In this document: piece after piece, positions 31,953-43,232 of the stretch
Layout of the letters: each line of letters begins with the position of its first letter
Position numbering within the stretch: the first letter of the stretch is position 1
Source: Plantago ovata
Lineage: Eukaryota; Streptophyta; Magnoliopsida; Lamiales; Plantaginaceae
Length of the DNA stretch: 64,000 bases
Direction of reading: 5' to 3'
NCBI GenBank assembly: GCA_028274465.1
Contig: CM051456.1
Span: 76,122,753-76,186,752, forward strand
The notes under the pieces: model-generated
What the model saw: the letters and a program-made list of their open reading frames with translations, nothing else
What the model was told of the DNA's origin: nothing
Database searches by the model: none
Translations under genes and position numbers: made by a program

Positions 31953-33520
31953 TGTTAGGAAACTTGTAATTTTGATGAGCAATTAACCATGTTAAATTAA
32001 GGAAAGTCCAGTAACTAGTACTCTTAAGGTCCATAGGAATTTAGAATTTTAAGGACATTGTAAAAGAGGAACGTTTGCTGAAGACTTAGAGTAGGTGCTA
32101 GATATGTGTTTTAACCGCTTATGATGTATCTTGTTTTCTGAAAAGAAAAACAACCTATTGAAGCATTTGCTGATGATGTACTTTGTTTACACAAACAAAC
32201 TATTGAAGCATTAGAACCGTTCAGAAACTTGAAGAATTCGAAGACTAAAGACTAAAGAAGATTTCTGAAGATGGTATCTGCAAAGGCACATGTTGCTCAG
32301 AAAATGGAAACTTCAGCAACAGCTTGCATAAGTGAAAATCTAAACGGCAGAGTAGGTTGTGCTTGCTGAAACTGAGATTCACCACTTGCTGAAATACATA
32401 TGTGACATCCTTGTTGAAACTACTTGCATTTGCGCTCCAACATTCATATTTGAATTTCATTCAAATGAACATTAAATGCAAAGCATGCACGCGAAGGACA
32501 TGAAGACTAGAAGACAAATAAAGGACGCTGCTGAAAGTACAAAAGTAAGATAGTGACATCTTAAGGAACAAACCTTAGAATTTGAAATTCAAACGGCTCC
32601 CTTGATTCACTATAAATAGAAGTCATCCGGCAAAGTGTTCAAGTGTGTCAACAACGTGATCAAACTCTCACTTGTGCTTAAACTCACATACCCTTCAAAC
32701 ACTCTTTACTGCCATTGATCCGTTCCAAGACTTAAAGCTTGAAAACGCTACTTGTGAACAAGTAGAACATACATGGCTAAGAAATTAGTTAAGTGTTCTT
32801 TCTTTCGAACAAGAACAAGTCTTGACACGAGAAACAATCAAACTTGTTTACTGCAAAGTATTCAAAGTTTTGTTTCTTAGATTACTTGTTGTAGCTGAAT
32901 AAGTTTTAATCAAGTTATCTCATCCCAAACCTCTCTAAATGAAAATACACCCTTTCAGGCGTGAAATTCAGGGGGAACTTAATCGAGCATAGTGTTGCTG
33001 ATTAAAAGTCCCAAGTGTGGTGGAGAACAAGGTTTCGTTCTCTAGTTAGGTTGGAAACGAAGCAAGTGTGCTTTGGTTTCTGTTGAATCGCTCTAGATAG
33101 GTGTTGTAAGGAACCTCAAACTTGTCTTAGTGGATTCAGTCCTAGAAAGGACAAAGTGGATTAGCTGAGAGATTACGCCACTCTCAGATACCACTATAAA
33201 AGTGTTTGTGTGATTTACTTACTGCATTTAGTTTTCAGCAAAGCATATCTATCTGTACACTGTCACTCTGTTTACTTGTTGAAACTATCACTTACTGACA
33301 AAGCACTTATTCTACAAAGACTTCCGCTCTCTGATTTTAAGTATCAGCAAAACTCGTTACTGAAAAGTAACTAGTGCTTGCTGAGAAAGTTAAGTATCAG
33401 CAAACTCATTACTGAAAAGTAATAAGCCCTTGCTGAGAATGTTTTTAAACGACGAAAGTTTGAAAACACTATTCACCCCCCCCCCCTCTAGTCTTTTCTT
33501 GTTGTTTAAAGGGACCAACA
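31953..33520 (+). repeat. 5' LTR of element E
   Basis: 1,568 bp, TGTTAGGAAAC...GGACCAACA. It has a TATAAATAG box at 32611-32619 and ends with a long C-run followed by TCTAGTC, typical of SIRE-type LTRs. The matching partial 3' LTR is at 62156-62888. Confidence 0.94.
32611..32619 (+). promoter_or_regulatory. TATA box in E 5' LTR
   Basis: TATAAATAG, conserved in the 3' LTR (62815) and in the LTR of A. It is the likely promoter of the genomic RNA. Confidence 0.65.
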
Positions 33521-33522
33521 AA

Positions 33523-33534
33523 TGGTATCAGAGC
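33523..33534 (+). promoter_or_regulatory. Primer-binding site (initiator tRNA-Met), element E
   Basis: TGGTATCAGAGC two bases after the LTR. Confidence 0.93.
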
Positions 33535-33632
33535 TGTAGGTTCTTTAACCTTCAGCACTGAACCTAGATCCCCTTAGTTGCTTTCCGTAAATCACTCTCA
33601 TTTGATCAGTTTGGTAGTCTTTTGCTGACAGG

Positions 33633-36053
33633 ATGTCTTTAGGAGACGCTCCCTTGCTGAAGCTAGAAAACTATGAAAAATGGCGAAACAACATGATGCT
33701 ACATCTTGAGGCCATTAGTGATGAGATGGTTACTGTCATTAATGATGGACCTATCAAGATCATTACGGTTGAGAGAAGTTTTCCTCACAAAACCACAGAA
33801 GCTGGAAAGGAAACTCTCTTAGGCGAACCAGTTGATACTGTCATTCCAAAACCAAGAGAGGAATGGACTTCCGACGAAGCCAAGAGATTCCGTCTTGATG
33901 GCCAAGCAAGAAATATCATCATTCGATCAACTCCGGATACTATACAGTGCAAACTGTGGGGTGCCAAAACTGCTAAGGAAGGTTGGAAAATGGTTCAAGA
34001 TCTTTGCGCTGGATCTGACAAAACCAAGGAAAACAAACTCGAAGTGTTGAAGTTAAAGTTCCAGAACTTTAAACAAGGTACAAATGAGTCACTGGAAGAC
34101 TTGGACTTCAGATTCACAACTCTAGTTAGTGAGATGGCTGCCTTGGGAGTTGGAAATCTTTACTCAAATTCTGAGAAGGTGAAACCCATCATCAGAAGTC
34201 TGAACCAAGAATGGATCCACACTCAGAATTTCTACTACAATCAAGGAATGCTAAACATCACACCTACAGAGTTGTTCTCTCATCTTGCTACTGTCAACTA
34301 CGAGACAAAGCAAAGAGAAAATGTGTTTGCCGAAAAATCGCAAAACATTGCTCTTGCTGCAAAGCCGTCATCTTCTGAAAAGAAGAATGATAAAGAGCCC
34401 GCTGATGAAAATGCTTTAGTTGTTAAAAACATGAAGAAATTCATCAGTAAGGAACTTGAAAGGCGAAAAGCAAAAGAGAAGCTGAAAAAGCATCTTGGTA
34501 ACAACTACCATAAGTACAAGAATGAGGCTAGCTCGCTGAACAAGCAAGCTCAGCAAGTAAACTCATCAGAAGAACCAACAGTAGGAAATGATCTCTGCTT
34601 TTACTGCAAAAAGCCTGGACACTTCAAAGCAAATTGTCCTTTGTTGAAAGGCAAATCTGCTGAGAAGAAGAAGAATTTCAAAAGAGCTTTTATTGCTGAA
34701 GAAATGAAGAAGCTTCAAGCAAAAATCGATGCGTTGTGCATTGATACTAGCTCCGAAGACAGTGAGAAAGAAAGCTCAGACACTGAAGATGAAGAAGTCA
34801 CTCTTGACGTAGAGATTGGCAAGGAAGTTTGTGGAATAGCTATGGAAGCTTATCCAGATGTCTCTAACTACGAATTTTGCCTCATGGCCGGTCAGGTAAA
34901 CAGTCCTACCTCTTACTCTGACTCAGAAAGTGAAGACGAGATTGACCTTGACAAGATTCAAGGAGAAATCGAAAGATATGAGAAAACTCTGAGCAAACAG
35001 CAAGAGAAACTACAAAATGGTGAGACTCTGACCAAGCAGACTACTGAAAAGTATGTCTTGCTGAAGGAAGAGACAGAAAAGAAAGATGTTAAAATAGTGC
35101 ATCTTAAGAAGTTGATTGCTGATGCTACAAAGAAGAATTCTCAGATGGCAATAGAATTGGAAGAATATCAGTCCTCAATTCTAAAGTTACTTGCTGAAAT
35201 CCAAGAAATGAAAAAGATGAAAATCAATTTCAAATCTTATGCTGATGCAAGTAATACGCTGACTGAACTAAACTCTTATCTGAGAGATCCATCTCAGAAA
35301 GAAGGTTTAGGTGCAACGTATGAAGGTGATGATGTAATAATCTTGAGTAAAGACAAATCACCAATTACCTTTGTACGTGCTACTGATAGTGGTCAACCAG
35401 AACTCTATCAGTTTGGTCAATCTAAGGTTGCTGAAAAATGCAATCAAGTACCTACGACCGTAAAGCCCGCTGTTGCTACTCAAAGTAACAAGACTTTAAA
35501 AGGAAAACAGGTTGCTAAAAAGCAAACTCTAAAGAAAAAGGATGTTGTGAAGCATTCCGCCAAACAAGTTGCTGAAAAGCAATTTGTTAAGTCAAAAGGC
35601 AAGATTACTAAAAGTAATCAGAAGACCTTTGCTGACAAACCTGAATCAAGTAAGGTTGCTGAGACAAAAGCTCAGCATTATCAAAAAAATGAACTCGGTT
35701 TTAAAACCAAGCAAAGTCAACTTTTTCATGAGTATAAGCAAAGTCAGCAAAGATACTTCAAAGAGATGAACAAAACCAAGCCTAAGAGTTCTGACAAGAC
35801 TCAAAACGCTACGGCTAGAAGGAACCTTGCTAGAAAAAAACTTACTGAAAAGTATGTTCAGCAAAAAGGTCAACCGAGCAAGACACCACATCAGAAAGTG
35901 GATTTGATCAGCACGAATCAAAAGTCTTTCGGCTCAAAACCTCCTAGTTCCTCAGCAAGTAGAAAACAAGTCAAAGTTGAAAAACTTAAGACTTGGGTTT
36001 CCACTGGACGCATTCTTGAACATGTTAATGGACATCCAATATTGGATAATTAA
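33633..36053 (+). CDS. gag: Gag, element E (intact, 806 residues)
   Basis: Uninterrupted from MSLGDAPLLK, about 100 bp after the primer site. The N-terminal 230 residues are the copia Gag core (DUF4219/UBN2-like; KLENYEKW, KLWGAKTAKEGWKMVQDL). The knuckle is C322, C325, H330 and C335. It is followed by about 470 extra residues: a Ser/Asp/Glu patch (DTSSEDSEKESSDTED), a coiled coil at roughly 430-540, and a Lys/Gln-rich basic tail. This is long for a copia Gag. It ends in HPILDN-stop and pol follows in the -1 frame with no ATG, so Gag and Pol are not one ORF in any of the three copies. It would form the particle and package RNA. Confidence 0.93.
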   Translation: MSLGDAPLLKLENYEKWRNNMMLHLEAISDEMVTVINDGPIKIITVERSFPHKTTEAGKETLLGEPVDTVIPKPREEWTSDEAKRFRLDGQARNIIIRSTPDTIQCKLWGAKTAKEGWKMVQDLCAGSDKTKENKLEVLKLKFQNFKQGTNESLEDLDFRFTTLVSEMAALGVGNLYSNSEKVKPIIRSLNQEWIHTQNFYYNQGMLNITPTELFSHLATVNYETKQRENVFAEKSQNIALAAKPSSSEKKNDKEPADENALVVKNMKKFISKELERRKAKEKLKKHLGNNYHKYKNEASSLNKQAQQVNSSEEPTVGNDLCFYCKKPGHFKANCPLLKGKSAEKKKNFKRAFIAEEMKKLQAKIDALCIDTSSEDSEKESSDTEDEEVTLDVEIGKEVCGIAMEAYPDVSNYEFCLMAGQVNSPTSYSDSESEDEIDLDKIQGEIERYEKTLSKQQEKLQNGETLTKQTTEKYVLLKEETEKKDVKIVHLKKLIADATKKNSQMAIELEEYQSSILKLLAEIQEMKKMKINFKSYADASNTLTELNSYLRDPSQKEGLGATYEGDDVIILSKDKSPITFVRATDSGQPELYQFGQSKVAEKCNQVPTTVKPAVATQSNKTLKGKQVAKKQTLKKKDVVKHSAKQVAEKQFVKSKGKITKSNQKTFADKPESSKVAETKAQHYQKNELGFKTKQSQLFHEYKQSQQRYFKEMNKTKPKSSDKTQNATARRNLARKKLTEKYVQQKGQPSKTPHQKVDLISTNQKSFGSKPPSSSASRKQVKVEKLKTWVSTGRILEHVNGHPILDN

Positions 36054-36076
36054 CTTGTTTGCTCTTGATTGTGCAG
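35997..36076 (+). other. gag/pol frame discontinuity with splice-acceptor-like site
   Basis: The gag stop is at 36051 and the pol frame opens only at 36050 in -1. A pyrimidine-rich stretch ending TTGATTGTGCAG at 36076 looks like a plant 3' splice site. Removing 35997-36076 (a weak GTTTCC donor) would join the frames in phase. The spacing and both stops are the same in A and B. It is inference only. Confidence 0.35.
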
Positions 36077-39000
36077 ACTTCAGCCACGGAGACAAACGAT
36101 GCAATCTGGTACTTTGACAGTAGTTGTGGAAAGCACATGACGGGAAACAAAAATAACCTTATAAACTATAGACGGTGGTCTAAAGGTCCAACAATAAGGT
36201 TTGCTGGTGGAGGCTCTGGTTCTACAAAAGGCTACGGTGACGTGAAGTTGGGATGCATTACCATTTCGGGAGTTCTTTATGTCAAAAATCTTAAGTTTAA
36301 CCTTTTCAGCATGAGTCAATTTGCTGATAAAGGATACTTCATCAAAATCAAAAGTGATGAATGTAAACTTATAGACTTTGAGACAAAGAAGGTTATTATG
36401 GGTTCTAGAAGATCAGGAAGCTTGTACACCGTAGATTGGTCTTCATCAATCGTTGAAAAATGCCTTGTCTCAGATCACGATTGCCTTGCTGAAAAAGCAT
36501 GGTTATGGCATAAACGAACAAGTCACCTAAACTTCAAGACGCTGAATAAGCTGTCTAAAAAGGCACTTGTAGTTGGATTACCTAAGGTTACTTTCAAGAA
36601 GGATGGTGTTTGCAATGCATGTCAGCAAGGAAAGCAAACCAAATCTTCTTTTAAGAACAAGGCAATACCGTCAACTACGAAACCTTTACAACTCTTGCAC
36701 ATGGACTTGATTGAATCTTCTTCAACAAGCTATAATGGTAAGAAGTATGGTCTGGTGGTGGTAGATGACTATTCAAGATTCACTTGGGTAGTATTTATCA
36801 AACACAAATCTGAAACAAGGACTGAAATACCTAAAATGCTGAATAAGCTTGAAGTCATAAAAAATGACAAGGTAAAAGTCATAAGGACAGACCATGGTAC
36901 TGAGTTTGTAAACCAGTACTTATCTGAGTATTGCACTTCAAAAGGCATACAACATCAACTATCCTCAATAAGGACACCACAACAAAACGGTGTTGCTGAA
37001 AGGAAGAATCGCACCCTAAAAGAAGTCGCGAGAACAATGCTTACTGACATTGAAATAAGTGAGGCTTACTGGGTTGAAGCGATTAACACCGCCTGTTACA
37101 CTCAAAACAGATGTCGGATTACTAAGGAATACAACAAATCTCCTTATGAGTTACTTGTTGGAAGACCTCCTAACATCACCCATCTAAGAGTTTTTGGTTG
37201 TAAGTGTTTCGTTCTTAACAACGGTAGAGAATACCTAAGAACATTTCAACAAAAGGCAGACAAAGCGATATTTCTTGGTTACTCCTTGCATAGTAAAGCT
37301 TATAGAGTTTACAACAAAAAGGCACAAAAGATCGAAGAATCAGTGCATGTTGTATTCTACAAAAAGTCACAAGGAGTGCCTGCTGAAGAAGAAATATCAG
37401 AATGTATGAAGAAGCTAATCATACATGAGCAAAGAACTGAATCTGATGCTAAGCAAATCAAGTCAATTGAACTAAATGATGATTCTGACAATGACTCTCC
37501 TCCCCCAAGTCATGACAAGATAAATATAGTTCATGACAAAGAATTTCCAGCAAAAGACACAGTTGCTCCGGATGTTGTTGAAACTATGCAATTTCCTGTG
37601 CCTCCTGATGAGTTACCACAATCTAGCAATGCTGAACAAGAAGTTGCTGATGAATCGATCTCAGCAGAGACACAACAAAATACCGGTAGTACTGAACAAG
37701 TACATGCTGAAGAGTCACATGCTGATGAGCAAACTTATCCAGATCCAAAGAGCAGAAAACTCGTTAACAAATGGATTAGAGATCATCCCTCTACGGATAT
37801 GATTGGTGATATTGACAAACGCCAAGTGACTAGATCCAAAGTATATGCTACTCATGGACTTTCTGAAGAAGCAAATGTCATAGAAGTAGAAGCTTTGTTC
37901 TCTTGCTTTGTTTCAGAAATTGAACCAAAGACCATAGAAGAAGCTCTAAAGCATTCTGAATGGATCAAGGCAATGCAAGAAGAACTGGATCAATTTGAAA
38001 GGAACAATGTCTTGAAACTTGTACCTCTTGCTGAAGGCAAGAAAGCTATTGGTACAAAGTGGGTGTTCAGAAACAAACTGAGTGGGTATGGTGAAGTAAC
38101 AAGGAACAAAGCACGTTTGGTTGCTCAAGGTTACTGTCAGACTGAAGGATTGGACTATGATGAGTCATATGCACCAGTTGCAAGATTGGATGCAACTAGA
38201 CTTTTCTTGCCCTTTGCTGCTCACAATGACTTCATTGTTTATAAAATGGATGTTAGAATTCTTGAATGGTGAACTTGCTGAAGAAGTCTACTTGGAACAA
38301 CCCCCTGGCTTTGAACTTCCCTCAGAAACCAAGATGGTATACAAGCTTCAGAAAGTTGTATATGGTCTAATGAAAGCACCTAGAGCTTGGTATGATACCT
38401 TAGCTAAGTTCTTGCTGGATAATGGTTTCAAGAAAGGTGAAGTTGACAAAACTTTGTTTACCATGAACCATGATGGTAAAATACTCTTAGTTCAGATTTA
38501 TGTGGATGACATAATATTTGGATCTAAGGACAAGCAACTTTGTGATGATTTTGCCAAACTCATGACAAACAAATTTGAAATGAGTATGATGGGAAAATTG
38601 AATTATTTCCTATGATTGCAAGTCAAGCAACTCAAAGATGGAATATTCATAAATAAAGCAAAGTATGCGAAAGAAATGCTCATAAAGTTTAGAATCAAAG
38701 AGGAAGATAAGCCTGAAAAGATCCCTATGAGTGTTGGTACCAAAATGGGCTATACTAAAGAAGATAAAAGTGTTGAAGAACACAAGTATAGGAAGCTCAT
38801 TGGTTCCTTGTTCTACTTAACAGCAAGTAGACCTGACATTGAGTATGCTGTTTGTGTGTGTGCAAGATTCCTCTGATCCAAGAGAATCACACTACAAAAA
38901 GGCACTTAAGATACTGAAATATGTCAAAGGTACAGTCAATGTTGGATTATGGTATCCTAAAGATTTTGGACTTGATTTGGTTGGTTATTCTGATGCTGAT

Positions 39001-39447
39001 CATGGAGGATCAACTCTTGACAGAAAAAGTACCTTTGGAACTTGTCAATTTCTAGGTACTAGATTAATATCATGGTTCAGCAAGAAGCAAACCTGAGTTG
39101 CCAATTCATCCACTGAATCTGAGTACATTGCGGCTGGTTGTTGCACAGCTCAAATCCTATGGATTTAGCAACAATTAAGAGATTATGGTATTTCTGCGAA
39201 GAAAACACCAATCTTTTGCGATAATACAAGTGTTATTTCTATCACGCAAAATCCTAAGTTCCACTCAAGGACAAAGCACATTTATATTAGACATCATTTC
39301 ATTAGAGATCATGTGGAAAAGGGAGACATTGAGGTTGTAAAAGTAGGTACTGATGATCAACTTGCTGACATCTTTACCAAGCCTCTACCAGATAACTGAT
39401 TCGCAATGCTAAGGTATAAACTTGGATTGATTAAATTACCTCAATAA
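36059..39447 (+). pseudogene. pol: pol (protease, integrase, reverse transcriptase, RNase H), element E
   Basis: Open for 738 codons from 36059. It has a protease with FDSSCGKHMTG (active-site DSG changed to DSS), an HHCC finger (HKRTSH, CNACQQGK), an integrase core with both Asp and the Glu (NGVAERKNRT), and the start of reverse transcriptase (KWVFRNKL). A net 5-nt loss at about 38255 deletes KSAFLN and shifts the frame. It continues with the YVDD site (IYVDDIIFGS), a TGA at 38613, the RT/RNase H frameshift shared with B at about 38874, and three nonsense codons in RNase H (near 39093, 39167 and 39397), ending LPQ-stop. Non-functional. Confidence 0.92.
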
Positions 39448-39464
39448 GGGATACAATTGGCAGA

Positions 39465-39615
39465 TTGCTGAAGCAGGCATTCATCAAGCCAAAGTATGCC
39501 TACTTGAATAAAAGCTCCTTCCACTGATTTCATCTAAAAAAAAATGATAGGTCACTACATGATTGCTGAAACAGGCATTCAGCAAATATTTCCTTCAAAA
39601 CGGGTATTTGTTAGG
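39465..39615 (+). other. Post-pol stem-loop array of E, left part (cut by F)
   Basis: Two hairpins with loops GCAGGCA and ACAGGCA (39465-39487 and 39563-39585). Element F enters after TATTTGTTAGG (target duplication TTAGG, 39611-39615); the array resumes at 50564. Confidence 0.7.
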
Positions 39616-40909
39616 TGATGAATGTGTATTTTACACTTTCATTTGAGTATTTTTCACCTATTTTAGCTATCCTCTATGTTAATTTAGCTATATTTTAGTA
39701 CATTTTATTAGAATAGTGTCAGGTTTCCCTTTAGATTTTATTTTTTACAGGTTTTGGTTGAAAATCGAGGATTTCCGGGCAATTATATTGAATTTGACAA
39801 GGAATTGGTGTTCCAGAAGCCTATTTGGAGTATCTGAAGGTTTCCGGATAGAATTTGGAGTCTAGGGGTCGAATCTGGGCAATTATATTGAAGTTGACAA
39901 GGGGAAGAAATCCAAAAACGCGTCGAAAACGCGGAATTCCGTGAAAAAGTCTTCGGGGCGAACCGCCCCAGACGTGGGACGCCCCACATCGGGCGAACCG
40001 CCCGGTGTGTGGGGTGAACCGCCCCACACTTATTCGAGGCCTATATATAGTTGCTCAGTTTTCTCCGAAAATCATACTTTTCCAGACCTACTTTCTCACC
40101 TTTCTTTGTAGTTTTAGGTAGGGACTTCCCAGAGCCTGTTCTGGGGGTTCGTAGCTTAGGGGACACATTTTCATAGCAGATTGGAGCTTGTAGGATCACA
40201 ATTCTCCGGAGATTGACAACCTTCGGTAACTTTGTATCTTACAGTTTATTCTACTTATTTTATTATATCTTTCAACATGTATTCTTCTATGATTTCTGTT
40301 GATTGCATGCCTATTATGAGTAGCTAAACTTATCGTTGGTGGTAGTATGTGAATTCTTAGCGAAGGGAAGATAATCATGCTAATGGCTATATCGCGCATT
40401 ATACTCCGTGTTATTGCTTTATTTCGTTGATCAGTTGTAACCAAAATTCTCGTATGTTGTATTGATTATTATGCACAATTGGACACTAGTCGACCATCAG
40501 ACCAATTATCTTCGTAGTGTTGAATAATTACGGAACACATTAGGACAATCGTGATTGACTAGTCAGACCAAATTATCTTCGTAGTGCTTAATACTTGCAA
40601 CAGGACACTAGATTGATTCAAAGATCTCTATGCAAGACCGAGGAATTTATGCATGATTATCGACCCATTATGTTAACAAGGACCATACTATCACCAATCT
40701 CCATTATCTGCTAGAAAACCCCCTATTGCTATCTGTTTGCTGTCTTTATATTCTAAATTAGATTTGCTAAAGCTAGTTATAGTCCTGAGAGAACGACACT
40801 CGAGTCATTCTACTGCTACACTACGGTTTTCGTTGTAGTTGTGGATTGCCTTTGGCTAAATAACAAATATTATTTGACTGAACCGGAACTGACAATCTCG
40901 CGTTCATCA
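39616..40909 (+). repeat. LTR1 of element F (mosaic)
   Basis: 1,294 bp, TGATGAATG...CGTTCATCA. The U3 portion, with palindromes at 39953-40030 and TATATATAG at about 40042-40050, matches LTR4. The U5 portion after about 40435 matches LTR2 and LTR3. The switch lies within about 25 bp (40411-40435). Confidence 0.9.
40042..40050 (+). promoter_or_regulatory. TATA box in F LTR1
   Basis: TATATATAG about 15-20 bp downstream of the last GGGGCG-type palindrome. The same arrangement is found in LTR2, LTR3, LTR4, D, G and H. Confidence 0.65.
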
Positions 40910-40912
40910 AAT

Positions 40913-40930
40913 TGGCGCCGTTGCCGGGGA
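40913..40930 (+). promoter_or_regulatory. Primer-binding site (tRNA-Asp), element F
   Basis: TGGCGCCGTTGCCGGGGA, a perfect complement of the tRNA-Asp 3' end. Confidence 0.92.
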
Positions 40931-41078
40931 CTATACTCCTTTTTTCTGTTTAATTTGTTTATATTTACACCTTTAGATTCCTAATTCTATTAGTTTTAGT
41001 TTTCCTTTTTAATCTCTCTCTGATACTGGTTTCCTAGTTAGTTTCTAATCACCTCTCCTAGTCTGTTACAGATAGTGT

Positions 41079-43232
41079 ATGCCGCATACACGTTCTGCAG
41101 GTACACCGCTTGCTAATTCAATTGCTGAGATCGACAGAGTCTACCACCAAAGAAGGCGACTACTTGAAAGGCGCGCACTAGAGGAAATAGAGGAAACCGA
41201 TTTCTCTGAATCTCTACTCAGTCTCTTCAAGGAAATCGACGGAATGGCAGAAGCTAGACCACTGAAGGCATGGGTAAAACCCACCAAAGATCGTATGAGG
41301 GGACCGGCGAAAGTTCTTTCGTCTGCAACCCGAGATCTGGAGATCAAGAACCACGCATTCCAACAACTTCCGAGGTTCTATGGCTTATCAAGGGAAGATG
41401 TGATGGGGTACTTGCACGATATCGATGATTTCGTCAACCAACTCCCACGACCCGGAGCTGACATAACAACGGATGAGTTAAGGATGAAGGTTTTTGCTAT
41501 GGGACTTGGCGACAGAGCCAAGTCATGGCTGAGTTCTCTTCTAGCAGGCTCGCTGGACACTTGGGAAAAGGTTTTTTCAGCATTCATGGAGAAATACTTC
41601 CCTCACACCTTGACTACCGCGCTTAAGGCGCAAATCATTGGATTCAAGCAGGACTATGATGAGACCATCTACACCGCATTCGAGAGGTTCCAAGATCTCA
41701 CGAACAAGTGCCCTCACCATGGTTTTGAACTCTCCGACCTAGTCCAACACTTCTACAATGGACTAACCTTCGAGAACCAACAAGTGGTGGATTTCCAATG
41801 CCGAGGCAATATTTGGGAGGAAACCGCAGAAGCCGTCTGGGCAGTTTTCGAAAGGCTTGCTAAAGGTTCGCAGTTCAAGGACCCAAGAGCAATGGTTAGA
41901 AGACGTGGACCCGAAGTTCCACCGACTCAAGAAGCCCCTATGTACAGGGGGAATGGGGATCAATTCGAGTGCTTTACCAACGAATTGAAGCAAGTCCTCA
42001 AGAGCGCCACCGGAACAGCTGTTTCGAACGAAGTATGCCGAATATGCAAGAACTATGGGCATGGGGCTCATATGTGTAGATCGGAGCTGGCATACAATGA
42101 TGGCAACTGGGCTCGAGGAAGTGAAGAAGAAGCCTTTGCTACGGAATTTGGCACTGAAGAAGTTAGCTACGGACAAGACGGTAGGAATCCTCGAGGTGGA
42201 TTTTGGAGAAGAGGATACCGTAACAATCAAGGATATGCACCGGCTAACAAAACTTATGGACCTAACCAAGACCGTAGTAGGCTGAACTATGGTAATGATC
42301 ACTGCGAAAACCCCGCTCCGAAAGAGCCACCGAAGTCGAAGTCGGCTCTACTGATGGAGAACTTGCAGAAGATGGTAGATCACACACAAAGTTTTCTCAA
42401 ACGTTATGAGGAAGATTCTGAGAAGACTAGGGCAAGGCTCGATAAGTTGGAAGAGAGCACTAGGCTTTCCCATCAAAAGATGCAAGAGTTGATCGACCGA
42501 GGAGCAAGTAGGGAACAAGGCAAACTGCCTAGCAGCACTGTGAAGTCAAATGCCATTACATTGGCTGGTGATGTACCTGACGAAATCACCATCAGGAAGG
42601 TTGTTAGGTGAGAGTGCTGCATGAAGGAAGAACTTCTACTGGCCGAGGAAGAAGAGAAGGGCCTTGGTTCTGACACAAGTGATGAAGAGCAAGAGGATCC
42701 CGAACTACTCGCTAAAAGTTTCGATGTTAAGTTAGAGATTGGTGATCTTGAAGATGTCCGTGCCACACTAGACACGGGATCCTACTCAAACATAATTCCT
42801 TTGAATGTGTTTGAAAAGAGCAACATTGGAAAACTATCTGAGCAAAGGGCTATTGTGCAACTGGCGGATGGATCCTTTATGAGACCAGAGGGCGTTGTGA
42901 AAAATGTTTTGGTCAAGATTGGTGAAGCATCTATACACACCAACTTTGTAGTTATGCCGGCGTCTGCACCAGGAACGGGGGATGTCATACTCTTAGGGCA
43001 AACGATCTTGACTAAATTACGCTCTGTGATGGACATCTACCAAAGAACCTGCACTATCGAAGTGGATGGCAAGCAACACGTGTTGCAAGCCATACCTGAT
43101 CCACCTGAACCACCTGATATTATTACTCACTACTGTGGTCTTGTAGCCTATATTCTTTCTTATTCACAGGTTCGTGGCATGGAAAGGAGATCAATGAAGG
43201 GGAAGGCTAGTACCCGCAAAAAGAAGAGATAG
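41079..43232 (+). pseudogene. gag-protease with one nonsense codon, element F
   Basis: It aligns from MPHTRSAGTP to the RKKR C-terminus with the intact ORF of D. It is open over 718 codons except TGA at 42609-42611 (codon 511), where D has TGC for the first Cys of CECC, between the coiled coil and the acidic linker. Gag, the zinc knuckle (CRICKNYGHGAHMC) and the protease (DTGSYSN, ILLGQT) are otherwise intact. Readthrough or a single mutation are both possible; with one copy affected, mutation is the simpler reading. A Gag without protease could still be made. Confidence 0.92.

Noticed and set aside
40196-40444. Recurrent small ORF (about 80 codons, e.g. MRDIAISMIIFPSLRIH) in family 1 LTRs
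   Set aside because: It recurs only because the LTR recurs; it lies in R/U5, varies in frame between LTRs and is antisense to the elements.
42609-42611. Programmed readthrough of TGA between Gag and protease in F
   Set aside because: D, C, Z and G have no stop at this codon, so a point mutation (TGC to TGA) is the simpler explanation.
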